Of a stretch of 64,000 bases of DNA, positions 8,493-17,322 are shown one piece after another. The stretch spans positions 3,906,001 through 3,970,000 of the forward strand of contig NZ_CP044285.1 in the NCBI RefSeq assembly GCF_008728635.1. Direction: 5' to 3'. The translations under genes were made by a program, and so were the position numbers. The notes under the pieces are model-generated. The model was not told the origin of the DNA and did no database searches. It saw only the letters and a program-made list of their open reading frames with translations. The number at the start of each line of letters is the position of its first letter. Position 1 is the first letter of the stretch. The stretch is from Hymenobacter baengnokdamensis (lineage in GTDB: Bacteria; Bacteroidota; Bacteroidia; Cytophagales; Hymenobacteraceae).

Positions 8493-9326
8493 ATGACTTC
8501 CCGCTTTGCTATCGGCCCGCGCGAAACGGCCAGCCTGAATACAGCCGGCTTGCGCGAGCACTTTTTGATTGAAACCATCTTCACCCCTGGCGAAGTAGTG
8601 CTGACGTACACGCACTACGACCGCATGATTGTGGGCGGCGCGCAGCCCGCGGCTGATGCCTCGCTGCCCCTGCCCTGCCCGGCCAGCCTCAAGGCTCGGT
8701 ACTTTCTGGAGCGCCGCGAGTTGGGGGCCCTCAACGTGGGCGGCGCGGGCCGCATCATCGTAGATGGCACCGCCTACGACCTAAATAATCAGGATTGCCT
8801 ATATGTGGGCAAAGGCAGCCAGTCGGTCGTCTTCCATAGTGTAGACGCGGCCAATCCGGCCAAGTTTTACCTGCTGTCGGCCCCGGCGCACCAGGCGTAT
8901 CCAACCACCCGCCGCACCCAGGCCGAGGCTACGCCCGTGGAGATGGGCGCCCGCGAAACGGCCAACGAGCGCACTATCTACAAGTACATCTATACCGAAG
9001 GCATCGCCAGCTGCCAGCTCGTGATGGGCCTGACCCAGCTCAGGCCCGGCTCGGTGTGGAACACCATGCCCAGCCACGTGCACGACCGGCGCATGGAAGC
9101 CTACCTCTACTTCAACCTGCCCCAGGGCCAGCGGGTGCTGCACCTGCTGGGTGAGCCCCAGGAAACCCGCCCGCTGTGGGTGAGCAACGAGCAGGCTATT
9201 CTGTCGCCGCCGTGGTCTATCCACACCGGCTGCGGCAGCACGGCCTATGCTTTTATCTGGGGCATGGCCGGCGAAAACCTCGAATACACCGACATGGACC
9301 CTGTAGCCCTGCAGGACCTCCGCTAA
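8493..9326 (+). CDS. kduI: 5-dehydro-4-deoxy-D-glucuronate isomerase
   Basis: A 277-residue cupin-fold isomerase, the normal KduI length. The zinc ligands known from E. coli KduI (His196, His198, Glu203, His245) correspond here to His195 and His197 in PSHVHDRR, Glu202 in MEAYLYF and His244 in WSIHTGCG. It converts 5-keto-4-deoxyuronate, formed from unsaturated galacturonate released by lyases, to 2,5-diketo-3-deoxygluconate, the substrate of KduD just upstream. The ATG at 8493 follows the repeat element directly. susC begins 49 nt after its stop with no terminator seen between, so the genes are probably cotranscribed. Confidence 0.96.
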   Translation: MTSRFAIGPRETASLNTAGLREHFLIETIFTPGEVVLTYTHYDRMIVGGAQPAADASLPLPCPASLKARYFLERRELGALNVGGAGRIIVDGTAYDLNNQDCLYVGKGSQSVVFHSVDAANPAKFYLLSAPAHQAYPTTRRTQAEATPVEMGARETANERTIYKYIYTEGIASCQLVMGLTQLRPGSVWNTMPSHVHDRRMEAYLYFNLPQGQRVLHLLGEPQETRPLWVSNEQAILSPPWSIHTGCGSTAYAFIWGMAGENLEYTDMDPVALQDLR

Positions 9327-9375
9327 ATTTTTATTTTTTTCAATTTCCCACCCCCTGTTTTTGGCTGCTTCTTTT

Positions 9376-12300
9376 ATGAAAAAACATCTTCTAATGCTTT
9401 GGCTGGTGCTTTGCGGCAGTATTGGCCTGGCCTTCGCCCAATCGCGCCAGGTAAGTGGCGTAGTTAAGGGCTCGGACGGCGAAACGCTGCCGGGCGTAAC
9501 CGTAGTGCTGAAAGGCACTACTATTGGCGCTTCGACCGGCGCCGACGGCAGCTTTTCATTGAGCGTTCCGACCGATAGCAAATCGGCTACGCTCCGCTTC
9601 AGCTTCATTGGCTACGTGAGCCAGGAGGTAGCCGTTGGCGATAAAACTACTTTTAACGTTACCCTGACTTCCGATACGCAATCGCTCGACGATGTAGTGG
9701 TTATCGGCTACCAGGCCGTGCAGCGCCGCGATGTAACCGGAGCTGTATCATCGGTTAATGCCCAGCAGATAAAGGATATACCGGTAAACTCGGCAGCGGA
9801 GGCCCTCCAGGGCCGCCTGGCCGGGGTACAGCTGAATGCCTCGGACGGCACCCCCGGCAACCAGGGCTTCCAGGTGCGGGTGCGGGGGGGTAACTCCATC
9901 ACCCAGGATAACACGCCGCTTTACGTGGTAGATGGTATTCAGGTAGAGAATGCGCTGGGCGTTATTGCCCCCCAAGACATAGCCTCGGTAGACGTGCTGA
10001 AGGATGCTTCGGCCACAGCCATCTACGGCGCCCGCGGTGCCAACGGCGTGGTTATCATCACCACTAAAGGCGGCAAGGAAGGCCGCACCACGGTAACCTA
10101 CAGCGGCTTCACCGGCATTCGCAAGATTACCAAGATGCTGCCGGTGCTTAACCCGACCGACTACGTCAACTATCAGTATGAGCGGGCCAGCCAGATTGGT
10201 ACCTCAACCGGGGGCCTCTCCACGTTTAAGAGCTATTTCGGTACTACCGACTACAACAGCGCCCGCCTCGACAGCGCCCGCAACGCGCCATTCCTGGATT
10301 GGCAGAAGCAGGTATTTGGCCGTAATGCCATGCAGCAGACGCACAACGTGTCGATTTCGGGCGGCAATAAAGGCACGACTTACTCGCTGAGCCTCACCAA
10401 AAACAACGAGGATGGCATTCAGCTGGGCAGCAGCTACAACCGCTACCTGATGAACTTCCGGATGGACAATAAGGTGAGCGATAAGTTCCGCTTCGGCTTC
10501 AACACGCGCTTCAACAGCCAGGAGTCGCTGGGGGCGGGCACCGGCGCGGCCGTGGGCACTGCTACCAACGGCCAGGCCGTACCAACCGGCTCGAATACTA
10601 CCTCGCGCCTGCGCAATACCATTCAGTACGTGCCGCTGGCGGTGCCCGCCACCAGCCACAGCACAGCCCTGGACCCCAACGTCTTCGACGCCGACTTCTT
10701 CAACAACTCCAGCCTGGTGAACCCGGTACTAGCCATCAATGACGAGTACCGCTCGGACAAGCGTCGGACCCTGAACCTGGCGGCTAACGCGGCCCTCAAT
10801 ATCACGAAGGACCTGGTGCTGCGCTCGACGGCTGGTATCGACATCACTGACTTCAATACGAGCACCTTTAACGGCCGCAACTCGCCCACTATCCGCCAGG
10901 TATCGGGTGGTTATAACAACCTGCCTTTTGCTACCATCACCACAGCTACCCAAACGAGCCTTAACAACTCGAACGTACTGGACTATACCTTCCGGCACGA
11001 GAAGCACACCCTGAACCTGCTGGCAGGTGAAGAAATTTATCAGCAGCAGACGCGCCAGCAATACATTCAAACCAATTACCTGCCCATCGATATTACGGCC
11101 CAGCGGGCGCTGGCCAACATCAACCAGGGCGTGCTGCCAGCCGGTACCACCTCGCAGCCGGTACTGCCTACTACCAGCATTCCCAACGACTACACGCTGC
11201 TGTCGTTTTTTGGCCGGGCCAACTACTCGTACGACGACAAGTACCTGCTTACGCTAACCGGCCGCCAGGACGGTTCCTCTAAGTTCCTGGGCTTCAACAA
11301 CCAGCACCGCTTTTTCCCGGCTGCTTCGGCTGCGTGGCGCATCTCGAAAGAGAACTTTATGCAGGATGTGAAGCCCGTATCGGACCTCAAGCTGCGCCTG
11401 AGCTATGGCCAGGCCGGCAACAACCGTATAAATGACTTCCTGTATTCGCAGCTCTTCCAGGCGGGCAGCGCGGTATACTACCTCAACCACCAGCAGGTGC
11501 TGGGCTCAACCGCTACTGGCCTGGCCAACCCCAACCTGCAATGGGAAGTAACTACCTCGCGCGATGCGGGTATCGACCTGGCGATGTTTAACAACCGCGT
11601 GCAGTTTACGACTGACGTCTACTACAACACCACCGACGACCTGCTGGTAAACCGCCCGGTGCCCGCCTTCCTCGGCTACACGAGCCAGCTCCAGAATATT
11701 GGGCGTACCTCCAACCGGGGCCTGGAGTTTCAGGTGAGCGGCACGGTAATCCAGACCCAAAACTTTACCTGGTCGGCCACGGCCAATGCCTCGCTCAACC
11801 GCAACCGCATCGAAGACCTGGGCCCTAACCTCAACGAGTTCTACCTGTCGTCGGGCTGGGCCGGGACCGCCTCTACCATCCCTACCGATTACGTAGTGCG
11901 GGTAGGCCAGCCGGTAGGCCTGATGTACGGCTTCGTGAGCGATGGCTTCTATACCACCGACGACTTCAGCGGCTACGACGCCGTAAACAAAGTGTGGAAG
12001 CTGCGCACCGACAAGCCCGTAGCCAACGACCTGAGCGTAACCGGCCTCACCTCGCTGGCCCCCGGCGTGGTAAAGCTGAAAGACCTCAACGGCGACGGCG
12101 TAGTTGACGTCAACAACGACCGCACCGTTATCGGCAATGCCAACCCCAAGGTAACCGGCGGCCTGAACCAGCAGTTCACCTATAAGAACTTCGATGCCAG
12201 CATCTTCGTGAACTTTGTATACGGCAACGACATTTACAACGCCAACAAGATAGAGTTCACTACCGCAGCTTATCCCCTCACCAACCTGCTGGGTGAGGAA

Positions 12301-12681
12301 GCCGGCCGCTACCGCAGCTACGACAACAACGGCGTACTGGTAACCGACCCCGCTGCCCTCAATGCCCTGAACCAGAATGCGACGGTAGCAGCTCCCAGCC
12401 GCCAGTTCTTCCTGCAATCGTCAGACATTGAGAAAGGCTCGTTCCTGCGCCTCAACAACATCACTCTGGGTTACTCCCTGTCGAAAAGCCTGATTCAGCG
12501 CGCCAAGGTGAACCAGCTGCGCTTTTACGTAACCATGAACAACCTGGCGACCCTGACGGGCTACTCGGGCTACGACCCGGAGGTGAACACCCGCCGCGCC
12601 ACGCCCCTGACGCCGGGCGTCGATTACGCTGCTTATCCGCGTAGCAAGGCCTTCCTGTTCGGTGTTAACCTCTCGCTTTAA
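9376..12681 (+). CDS. SusC/RagA-family TonB-linked outer membrane transporter
   Basis: A 1101-residue outer membrane protein starting at the ATG at 9376; a TTG five codons earlier would extend the signal peptide needlessly. Order of parts: signal peptide (residues 1-22, ending GLAFAQ), a carboxypeptidase-regulatory-like beta sandwich (about 24-100, GVVKGSDGETLPGVTV), the SusC signature DVVVIGYQ with the plug domain (about 105-215), and a 22-strand barrel ending in the aromatic-rich terminus FLFGVNLSL. With the SusD partner it forms the TonB-driven lid-and-barrel complex that imports oligosaccharides into the periplasm. Its place between kduI and a pectate lyase points to pectic oligomers as cargo. 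The next gene starts 13 nt after its stop. Confidence 0.95.
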   Translation: MKKHLLMLWLVLCGSIGLAFAQSRQVSGVVKGSDGETLPGVTVVLKGTTIGASTGADGSFSLSVPTDSKSATLRFSFIGYVSQEVAVGDKTTFNVTLTSDTQSLDDVVVIGYQAVQRRDVTGAVSSVNAQQIKDIPVNSAAEALQGRLAGVQLNASDGTPGNQGFQVRVRGGNSITQDNTPLYVVDGIQVENALGVIAPQDIASVDVLKDASATAIYGARGANGVVIITTKGGKEGRTTVTYSGFTGIRKITKMLPVLNPTDYVNYQYERASQIGTSTGGLSTFKSYFGTTDYNSARLDSARNAPFLDWQKQVFGRNAMQQTHNVSISGGNKGTTYSLSLTKNNEDGIQLGSSYNRYLMNFRMDNKVSDKFRFGFNTRFNSQESLGAGTGAAVGTATNGQAVPTGSNTTSRLRNTIQYVPLAVPATSHSTALDPNVFDADFFNNSSLVNPVLAINDEYRSDKRRTLNLAANAALNITKDLVLRSTAGIDITDFNTSTFNGRNSPTIRQVSGGYNNLPFATITTATQTSLNNSNVLDYTFRHEKHTLNLLAGEEIYQQQTRQQYIQTNYLPIDITAQRALANINQGVLPAGTTSQPVLPTTSIPNDYTLLSFFGRANYSYDDKYLLTLTGRQDGSSKFLGFNNQHRFFPAASAAWRISKENFMQDVKPVSDLKLRLSYGQAGNNRINDFLYSQLFQAGSAVYYLNHQQVLGSTATGLANPNLQWEVTTSRDAGIDLAMFNNRVQFTTDVYYNTTDDLLVNRPVPAFLGYTSQLQNIGRTSNRGLEFQVSGTVIQTQNFTWSATANASLNRNRIEDLGPNLNEFYLSSGWAGTASTIPTDYVVRVGQPVGLMYGFVSDGFYTTDDFSGYDAVNKVWKLRTDKPVANDLSVTGLTSLAPGVVKLKDLNGDGVVDVNNDRTVIGNANPKVTGGLNQQFTYKNFDASIFVNFVYGNDIYNANKIEFTTAAYPLTNLLGEEAGRYRSYDNNGVLVTDPAALNALNQNATVAAPSRQFFLQSSDIEKGSFLRLNNITLGYSLSKSLIQRAKVNQLRFYVTMNNLATLTGYSGYDPEVNTRRATPLTPGVDYAAYPRSKAFLFGVNLSL

Positions 12682-12694
12682 TTCCCCACCCATC

Positions 12695-14554
12695 ATGTCT
12701 ATATTTTCTTCTAAATCCGGTAAGTACGGCCGGCTGGCCGCTTCGGCGCTGGTAGTAGCCGGCGCGGCGGGCCTGCTGGGCTCGTGCAAGAACTACCTCG
12801 AAATCGAGCCTATTGCGCTTAATACTACCGACGCTACGTTTAGCACCGCGGCCGGGGCTACGTCGGCCCTCATCGGCACCTACAACATGCTGGCCGGCGA
12901 TGCGGGCTATGGCAACCGTATCTCTCAGTACTATCCCTATGATAGCGATGAGCTGATTGGCTCAGCCGGCCCCATCGATGGGGGCCGCCGCAGCATTGCG
13001 CGCTACAAAACGTTTTCGACCAACACCGAGATTACCAACCCCTGGAACCGCCTGTACCAGGGCGTGGAGCGGGCTAATATCTGCATCGCCAATCTGCCCC
13101 TCTCGCCTGCTTACAATGGTAGCGTAGCCGCCGACACGGCCACCATGCACCGCCTCTACGGCGAAGCCCTGGCCCTGCGCGCGCAGTTCTACCTGGAGCT
13201 GGTGCGCAACTGGGGCGACGTGCCGGCTCAGTTTTCGCCGACCGTGACGGGCCAGGACGTGAACCTGCCCAACTCAGACCGCAACGCTACCCTTAAGCGC
13301 CTGATAGACGACCTGGCCATTGCCGAAAAGATGGTGCCCTGGCGCTCGGCGGCCGGCGTTACCAATGAGCGCTTTACCAAAGGGGCTATCAAGGCCCTGC
13401 GGGCTCGCATTGCGATGCAGCGCGGCGGCTATGCCCTGCACGGCCTGGTCATGACGCGCCCCACCGACTACCTCGACTACTATAAGATAGCCCGGCAGGA
13501 ATGCCTCGATATCATGAACCACCGCTCGGAGCATACGCTTAACAGCAGCTTCCTGGAAACCTTCAAGAGCATCAACGAGCTGCGCACCGAGGCAGCCAAC
13601 GAGCTGATGATGACCGTAGGCATGGGTGGCTCGGGCTCGGCCAGCGACAGCAAGCTGGGGTATTACGACGGGCCCCGCCTGAGCGCGTCTCCCACCTTTG
13701 GCTCTTCGAGCGGCGCTATTACCATTGCGCCGCCCTACTTCTACGCCTTCGACTCGACCGATGTGCGCCGCGACGTTACCATCACGCTCTACACTATCAG
13801 CAATACCAACGCCTACGCCGCTACCACTCTGGCCAACGGCACCGATGGGAAGTTTCGGCGCGAATGGCGCGTGCCGGCGCTGCCCGGCACGAGCAACTAC
13901 CTGGGCTACAGCTGGCCGCTGATTCGCTTCGCCGACGTGGAGCTGTTGTTTGCCGAAGCCGAAAATGAGTTGAACGGCCCCACCGCCGACGCCCAGAAGG
14001 CGCTGCTCGAAGTACGCACCCGGGCCTTTGCCGGCAATGCGGCCAAAGCTGCCGCAGGCCTCACGCTCACCAGCAAGGATGCCTTCTTTAATGCCCTGGT
14101 AAATGAGCGCTACCTCGAGTTTGGAGGCGAAGGCATTCGCAAGTATGACCTGCTACGCTGGAATCTATTCACAAGCAAGCTGGCCGATGTGAAAGCCAAG
14201 ATTGCCCAGATGCAGGCCGGTACCGTGCCCTATGGCCCCAGCCAGATAACGGTAACCATACCTGCTACGATATATTTTAAACCTGTAACGGGAGGACTAC
14301 AATTCGCGCGCTCCTTCTACGCAGCCGCCCCGGCAACGGCTCCGGCCGGTACCACTAGCGCCAGCTGGGGGGCTTCTATCACGACTTCCTACGTGGCCAA
14401 CACACAACCCAGCGGCAGCAGCTACATGGGCTCGCCCAGCACCGGCACCGGCCTGGCGGCTGAGTACGTGCCCAGCGCTGGCAAAGAGCTGCTGCCCATT
14501 CCACAATCGACTATCGATGTGGACCCGGCGCTTACTCAAAACTCGGGCTACTAA
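12695..14554 (+). CDS. SusD/RagB-family glycan-binding lipoprotein
   Basis: A 619-residue protein, partner of the SusC transporter. The start is the ATG at 12695, just after the susC stop; an upstream in-frame start would overlap susC. The lipoprotein signal ends in LLGSC with Cys31 as the lipidated residue. The N-terminal SusD helices (about 32-330) contain the typical WNRLYQGVERANICI stretch, and the C-terminal RagB/SusD domain includes SWPLIRFADVELLFAEAENEL and NERYLEFGGEGIRKYDLLRW. SusD proteins close over the SusC barrel at the cell surface and capture the glycan. The segment from about 530 to 600 is Ser/Thr/Gly-rich and looks like a variable insertion before the final ELLPIPQSTIDVDP motif. 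Confidence 0.94.
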   Translation: MSIFSSKSGKYGRLAASALVVAGAAGLLGSCKNYLEIEPIALNTTDATFSTAAGATSALIGTYNMLAGDAGYGNRISQYYPYDSDELIGSAGPIDGGRRSIARYKTFSTNTEITNPWNRLYQGVERANICIANLPLSPAYNGSVAADTATMHRLYGEALALRAQFYLELVRNWGDVPAQFSPTVTGQDVNLPNSDRNATLKRLIDDLAIAEKMVPWRSAAGVTNERFTKGAIKALRARIAMQRGGYALHGLVMTRPTDYLDYYKIARQECLDIMNHRSEHTLNSSFLETFKSINELRTEAANELMMTVGMGGSGSASDSKLGYYDGPRLSASPTFGSSSGAITIAPPYFYAFDSTDVRRDVTITLYTISNTNAYAATTLANGTDGKFRREWRVPALPGTSNYLGYSWPLIRFADVELLFAEAENELNGPTADAQKALLEVRTRAFAGNAAKAAAGLTLTSKDAFFNALVNERYLEFGGEGIRKYDLLRWNLFTSKLADVKAKIAQMQAGTVPYGPSQITVTIPATIYFKPVTGGLQFARSFYAAAPATAPAGTTSASWGASITTSYVANTQPSGSSYMGSPSTGTGLAAEYVPSAGKELLPIPQSTIDVDPALTQNSGY

Positions 14555-14564
14555 TCACCTCCTA

Positions 14565-14605
14565 CCGGGCAGTGAGCTTAGGCTCGCTGCCCGGCAAGTG
14601 CTTTT
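14565..14605 (+). terminator. Hairpin with short T-run between susD and the pectate lyase gene
   Basis: A 13-bp stem (arms 14565-14577 and 14582-14594, one wobble pair) with loop ttag is followed by ttttt at 14602-14606. It could attenuate transcription into the lyase gene or protect the 3' end of a susCD message. Confidence 0.55.
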
Positions 14606-14610
14606 TCACC

Positions 14611-15690
14611 ATGAAGGCCGTCGCTCTTTTCCTGGGTATGAGTATGGGGTGGGCAACTACCGCCCTGGCCGGTCATAGGCCAGCCGGGCCGGCTTATCGT
14701 GAGCCGACCGATACTACTGCCGACAAGATGCTGGCCTTTCAGCGTAGCGTGGGGGGCTGGCCCAAAGCGGTGGATAATGCCAAAGTAGACTACCGCCACC
14801 GCATGAGCACGGCCGACCTCCAGGCAGCCCGCCGCGATGACGGCCGCGACGATGCGACCATCGACAACAACGCCACCACCCGCGAAATCAACTACCTCGT
14901 CGGGGCTTTTCAGCAAACCGGCAATCCGGCTTATCGGGAAGCGGCTGAACGAGGTATTCGCTACCTGCTGAAGATGCAGCAGCCCAGCGGAGGTTTCCCG
15001 CAGTATTTTCCCGACGACAGGCTTTACCGCGCCCAGATTACCTACAACGACAACGCGATGGTAAATGCGCTGCGGGTGCTGCAGGCAGTAGCCGAAAAGA
15101 AAGGTGCCTTTGCGCTAATCGACCCCACCCTGGTAGCGCCGGCGCAGCGGGCGGTAAGCCTCGGCGTGCAGTGTATAGTAAAAACTCAATATGTGCGCCG
15201 GGGCCAGCCCACGGTGTGGTGCGCCCAGCACGACCGCCTGACGCTGCTGCCCTGCCAGGCGCGGGCCTTTGAGCTGGCTTCGCTCAGCGGCTCCGAGTCG
15301 GTGGGCATTACCGAGTTTCTGATGAGCCTCGACCAGCCTACGCCCGAGGTACGCCGCGCTGTGACCGCTGCCATTGCCTGGTTTGAGGCTTCGAAGCTGG
15401 AGAATATGACGATAAAAGACGTTGCCGACCCCCGGGAGCCCAAAGGCCGCGACCGGGTGATGGTTTCCGAGCCTGGTAGTACCATCTGGGCCCGCTTTTA
15501 TGACCTGGCTACCAACCAGCCTATTTACGTGGGCCGCGACAGCAGAAAGCATGCGCAGCTGGCCGATATCGAAGTGGAGCGCCGCACCGGCTACGGCTAT
15601 GCCGGCACCTGGCCCGAAAAGCTGCTCACCCGCGAATACCCCAAGTGGCAGCAGAAATGGGGATATACTGCTCCTGCTGCCACCAACTAA
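14611..15690 (+). CDS. Pectate lyase, polysaccharide lyase family 10
   Basis: A 359-residue exported enzyme from the ATG at 14611, with a signal peptide ending near ALAG. From about residue 36 it matches PL10 pectate lyases: QRSVGGWPK near the N-terminus, DNNATTREINYLV, the MQQPSGGFPQYFP block, ITYNDNAMVNALRVL, a WCAQHDRLT segment and the late GSTIWARFYDL. PL10 enzymes cut de-esterified homogalacturonan by calcium-dependent beta-elimination, giving unsaturated oligomers. No T9SS tail or lipobox is present, so it is probably periplasmic and acts on oligomers brought in by SusCD. The GTG at 14572 lies inside the preceding hairpin and was rejected as start. uxaB begins 25 nt downstream. Confidence 0.92.
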   Translation: MKAVALFLGMSMGWATTALAGHRPAGPAYREPTDTTADKMLAFQRSVGGWPKAVDNAKVDYRHRMSTADLQAARRDDGRDDATIDNNATTREINYLVGAFQQTGNPAYREAAERGIRYLLKMQQPSGGFPQYFPDDRLYRAQITYNDNAMVNALRVLQAVAEKKGAFALIDPTLVAPAQRAVSLGVQCIVKTQYVRRGQPTVWCAQHDRLTLLPCQARAFELASLSGSESVGITEFLMSLDQPTPEVRRAVTAAIAWFEASKLENMTIKDVADPREPKGRDRVMVSEPGSTIWARFYDLATNQPIYVGRDSRKHAQLADIEVERRTGYGYAGTWPEKLLTREYPKWQQKWGYTAPAATN

Positions 15691-15715
15691 TTTGACTAAT
15701 AATCTACTTACCTAT

Positions 15716-17248
15716 ATGTTATCTCTTTCGCAAGAGCTAGTGCGGGCCGGAGCCGCCAGCCCGGCCGTGGCGCTGCCCGCTGCTGCTTTATTCGACCTGC
15801 CCGAAAAAGTGCTGCAATTTGGCACCGGGGTGTTGCTGCGCGGCCTGCCCGACTTTCTGATTGACCAGGCCAACCGCCAGGGTATTTTTAATGGGCGCGT
15901 GGTAGTGGTCAAAAGCACGGATGGCGGCGACGCCACCGCTTTTGCCCGCCAGGATGGCCTGTACACGGTGTGCGTGCGCGGCGTGGAAGACGGCCAGCCC
16001 GTGAGCCAGGACGTAGTGTGCGCCAGTATCAGCCGGGTGCTTTCGGCCAAAAGCCAGTGGGCCGAAATCCTCGAGTTTGCCCGCAACCCCGACCTGCAGC
16101 TTGTGCTTTCCAATACCACCGAAGTAGGCATTGTGCTCGACGAAGACGACGACGTGCGGGCCGCGCCGCCACGCTCGTTTCCGGGCAAGCTATTGGCCGT
16201 GCTGCTGGCCCGCTACGAGGCTTTTGCCGGCGCCGGCGATAAGGGACTCGTCATTGTACCCACCGAGCTAATACCCGAAAACGGCACCAGGCTGCATGAC
16301 ATCCTGCGCGAGCTGGCCGAGCAGCAGGTGCCCGACAGCGGCTTTCTGCACTGGCTCGAAACGGCCAATACTGTTTGTAACTCGCTGGTCGACCGCATAG
16401 TACCGGGCAAGCCCGATGCAGCGGCCTACGCTACCCTAACGCAGGAGCTGGGCTACGAGGACGAGCTGCTTATTATGTCGGAAGTCTACCGCCTGTGGGC
16501 CATAGAAGGCGGCGAGCGGGTAAAAAGCGTGCTGAGCTTTCAGCAAGTAGATGCCGGCATTATTGTGCAGCCCGACATCAACCAGTTTAAGGAGCTGAAG
16601 CTGCGCCTGCTCAACGGTACGCATTCGCTGGCGTGCGGGCTGGCGCTGCTGGCGGGTGTGCCCACCGTGCGCGAGGCAATGGAGGACGACTACCTGCTCA
16701 CCTATATCCGCAACCTGATGCTGGCCGATTTGCTGCCCGGCATCCCCTACCCTATCGATGAGAAAACAGGCCAGCGCTTTGGCATGCAGGTGCTCGACCG
16801 CTTCCGCAACCCGGCCGTAGAGCACCGCTGGCTGGCCATTACGCTCAACTACTCGGCCAAGCTACGGATGCGCGTTATCCCCGATTTGCTGCACTACTAC
16901 GAGCGGCTTAAAGCCGTGCCGCAGTACGTGGCGCTGGGTTTTGCAGCCTACCTGCTCTTTATGCGCAGCACCCGCCAGGATGGCAAGGTCTGGTACGGCG
17001 AAACACAGGGCCACGAATACCCGATTCAGGATGAGCAGGCCAGCTATTTTGCCGACCTCTGGCAGCGCCTCCCGGCGGCCGAAGTAGCGCAGACGGTGCT
17101 CAGTAACGCCGGCTTATGGGACAGCGACCTGACTCTGCTGCCCGGCTTCGCAGCAGCCGTAACCGAGTACCTGCGGCAATTGCAGCAGCAAGGTGCAGCG
17201 GCTACTCTGGCCGCTAAATTGAATAAATCGCAGCGCGCAGCTGTTTAA
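15716..17248 (+). CDS. uxaB: Tagaturonate reductase (altronate oxidoreductase)
   Basis: A 510-residue member of the mannitol dehydrogenase family, the usual UxaB length. The NAD-binding motif QFGTGVLLRG is at residues 34-43, and the catalytic pattern K-x4-N-x2-H is seen as Lys295, Asn300 and His303 in LKLRLLNGTHS. It reduces D-tagaturonate to D-altronate in the cytoplasm, the second step of galacturonate breakdown. The start is the ATG at 15716; the reading frame continues upstream but overlaps the lyase gene. Its neighbours downstream, uxaA and uxaC, supply the following and preceding steps, which supports this over mannitol or fructuronate dehydrogenase. Confidence 0.95.
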   Translation: MLSLSQELVRAGAASPAVALPAAALFDLPEKVLQFGTGVLLRGLPDFLIDQANRQGIFNGRVVVVKSTDGGDATAFARQDGLYTVCVRGVEDGQPVSQDVVCASISRVLSAKSQWAEILEFARNPDLQLVLSNTTEVGIVLDEDDDVRAAPPRSFPGKLLAVLLARYEAFAGAGDKGLVIVPTELIPENGTRLHDILRELAEQQVPDSGFLHWLETANTVCNSLVDRIVPGKPDAAAYATLTQELGYEDELLIMSEVYRLWAIEGGERVKSVLSFQQVDAGIIVQPDINQFKELKLRLLNGTHSLACGLALLAGVPTVREAMEDDYLLTYIRNLMLADLLPGIPYPIDEKTGQRFGMQVLDRFRNPAVEHRWLAITLNYSAKLRMRVIPDLLHYYERLKAVPQYVALGFAAYLLFMRSTRQDGKVWYGETQGHEYPIQDEQASYFADLWQRLPAAEVAQTVLSNAGLWDSDLTLLPGFAAAVTEYLRQLQQQGAAATLAAKLNKSQRAAV

Positions 17249-17322
17249 GGATGGCTGGTTGAGAGCTCCCCGGCCCTTTCGACGGCCGGAATGACCACCT
17301 AACAGATAGTAAGCAGATAGTT

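Noticed and set aside
11506..12417. A 303-codon minus-strand frame opposite susC
   Set aside because: It is a shadow of the SusC barrel with no signal, motif or plausible start region.
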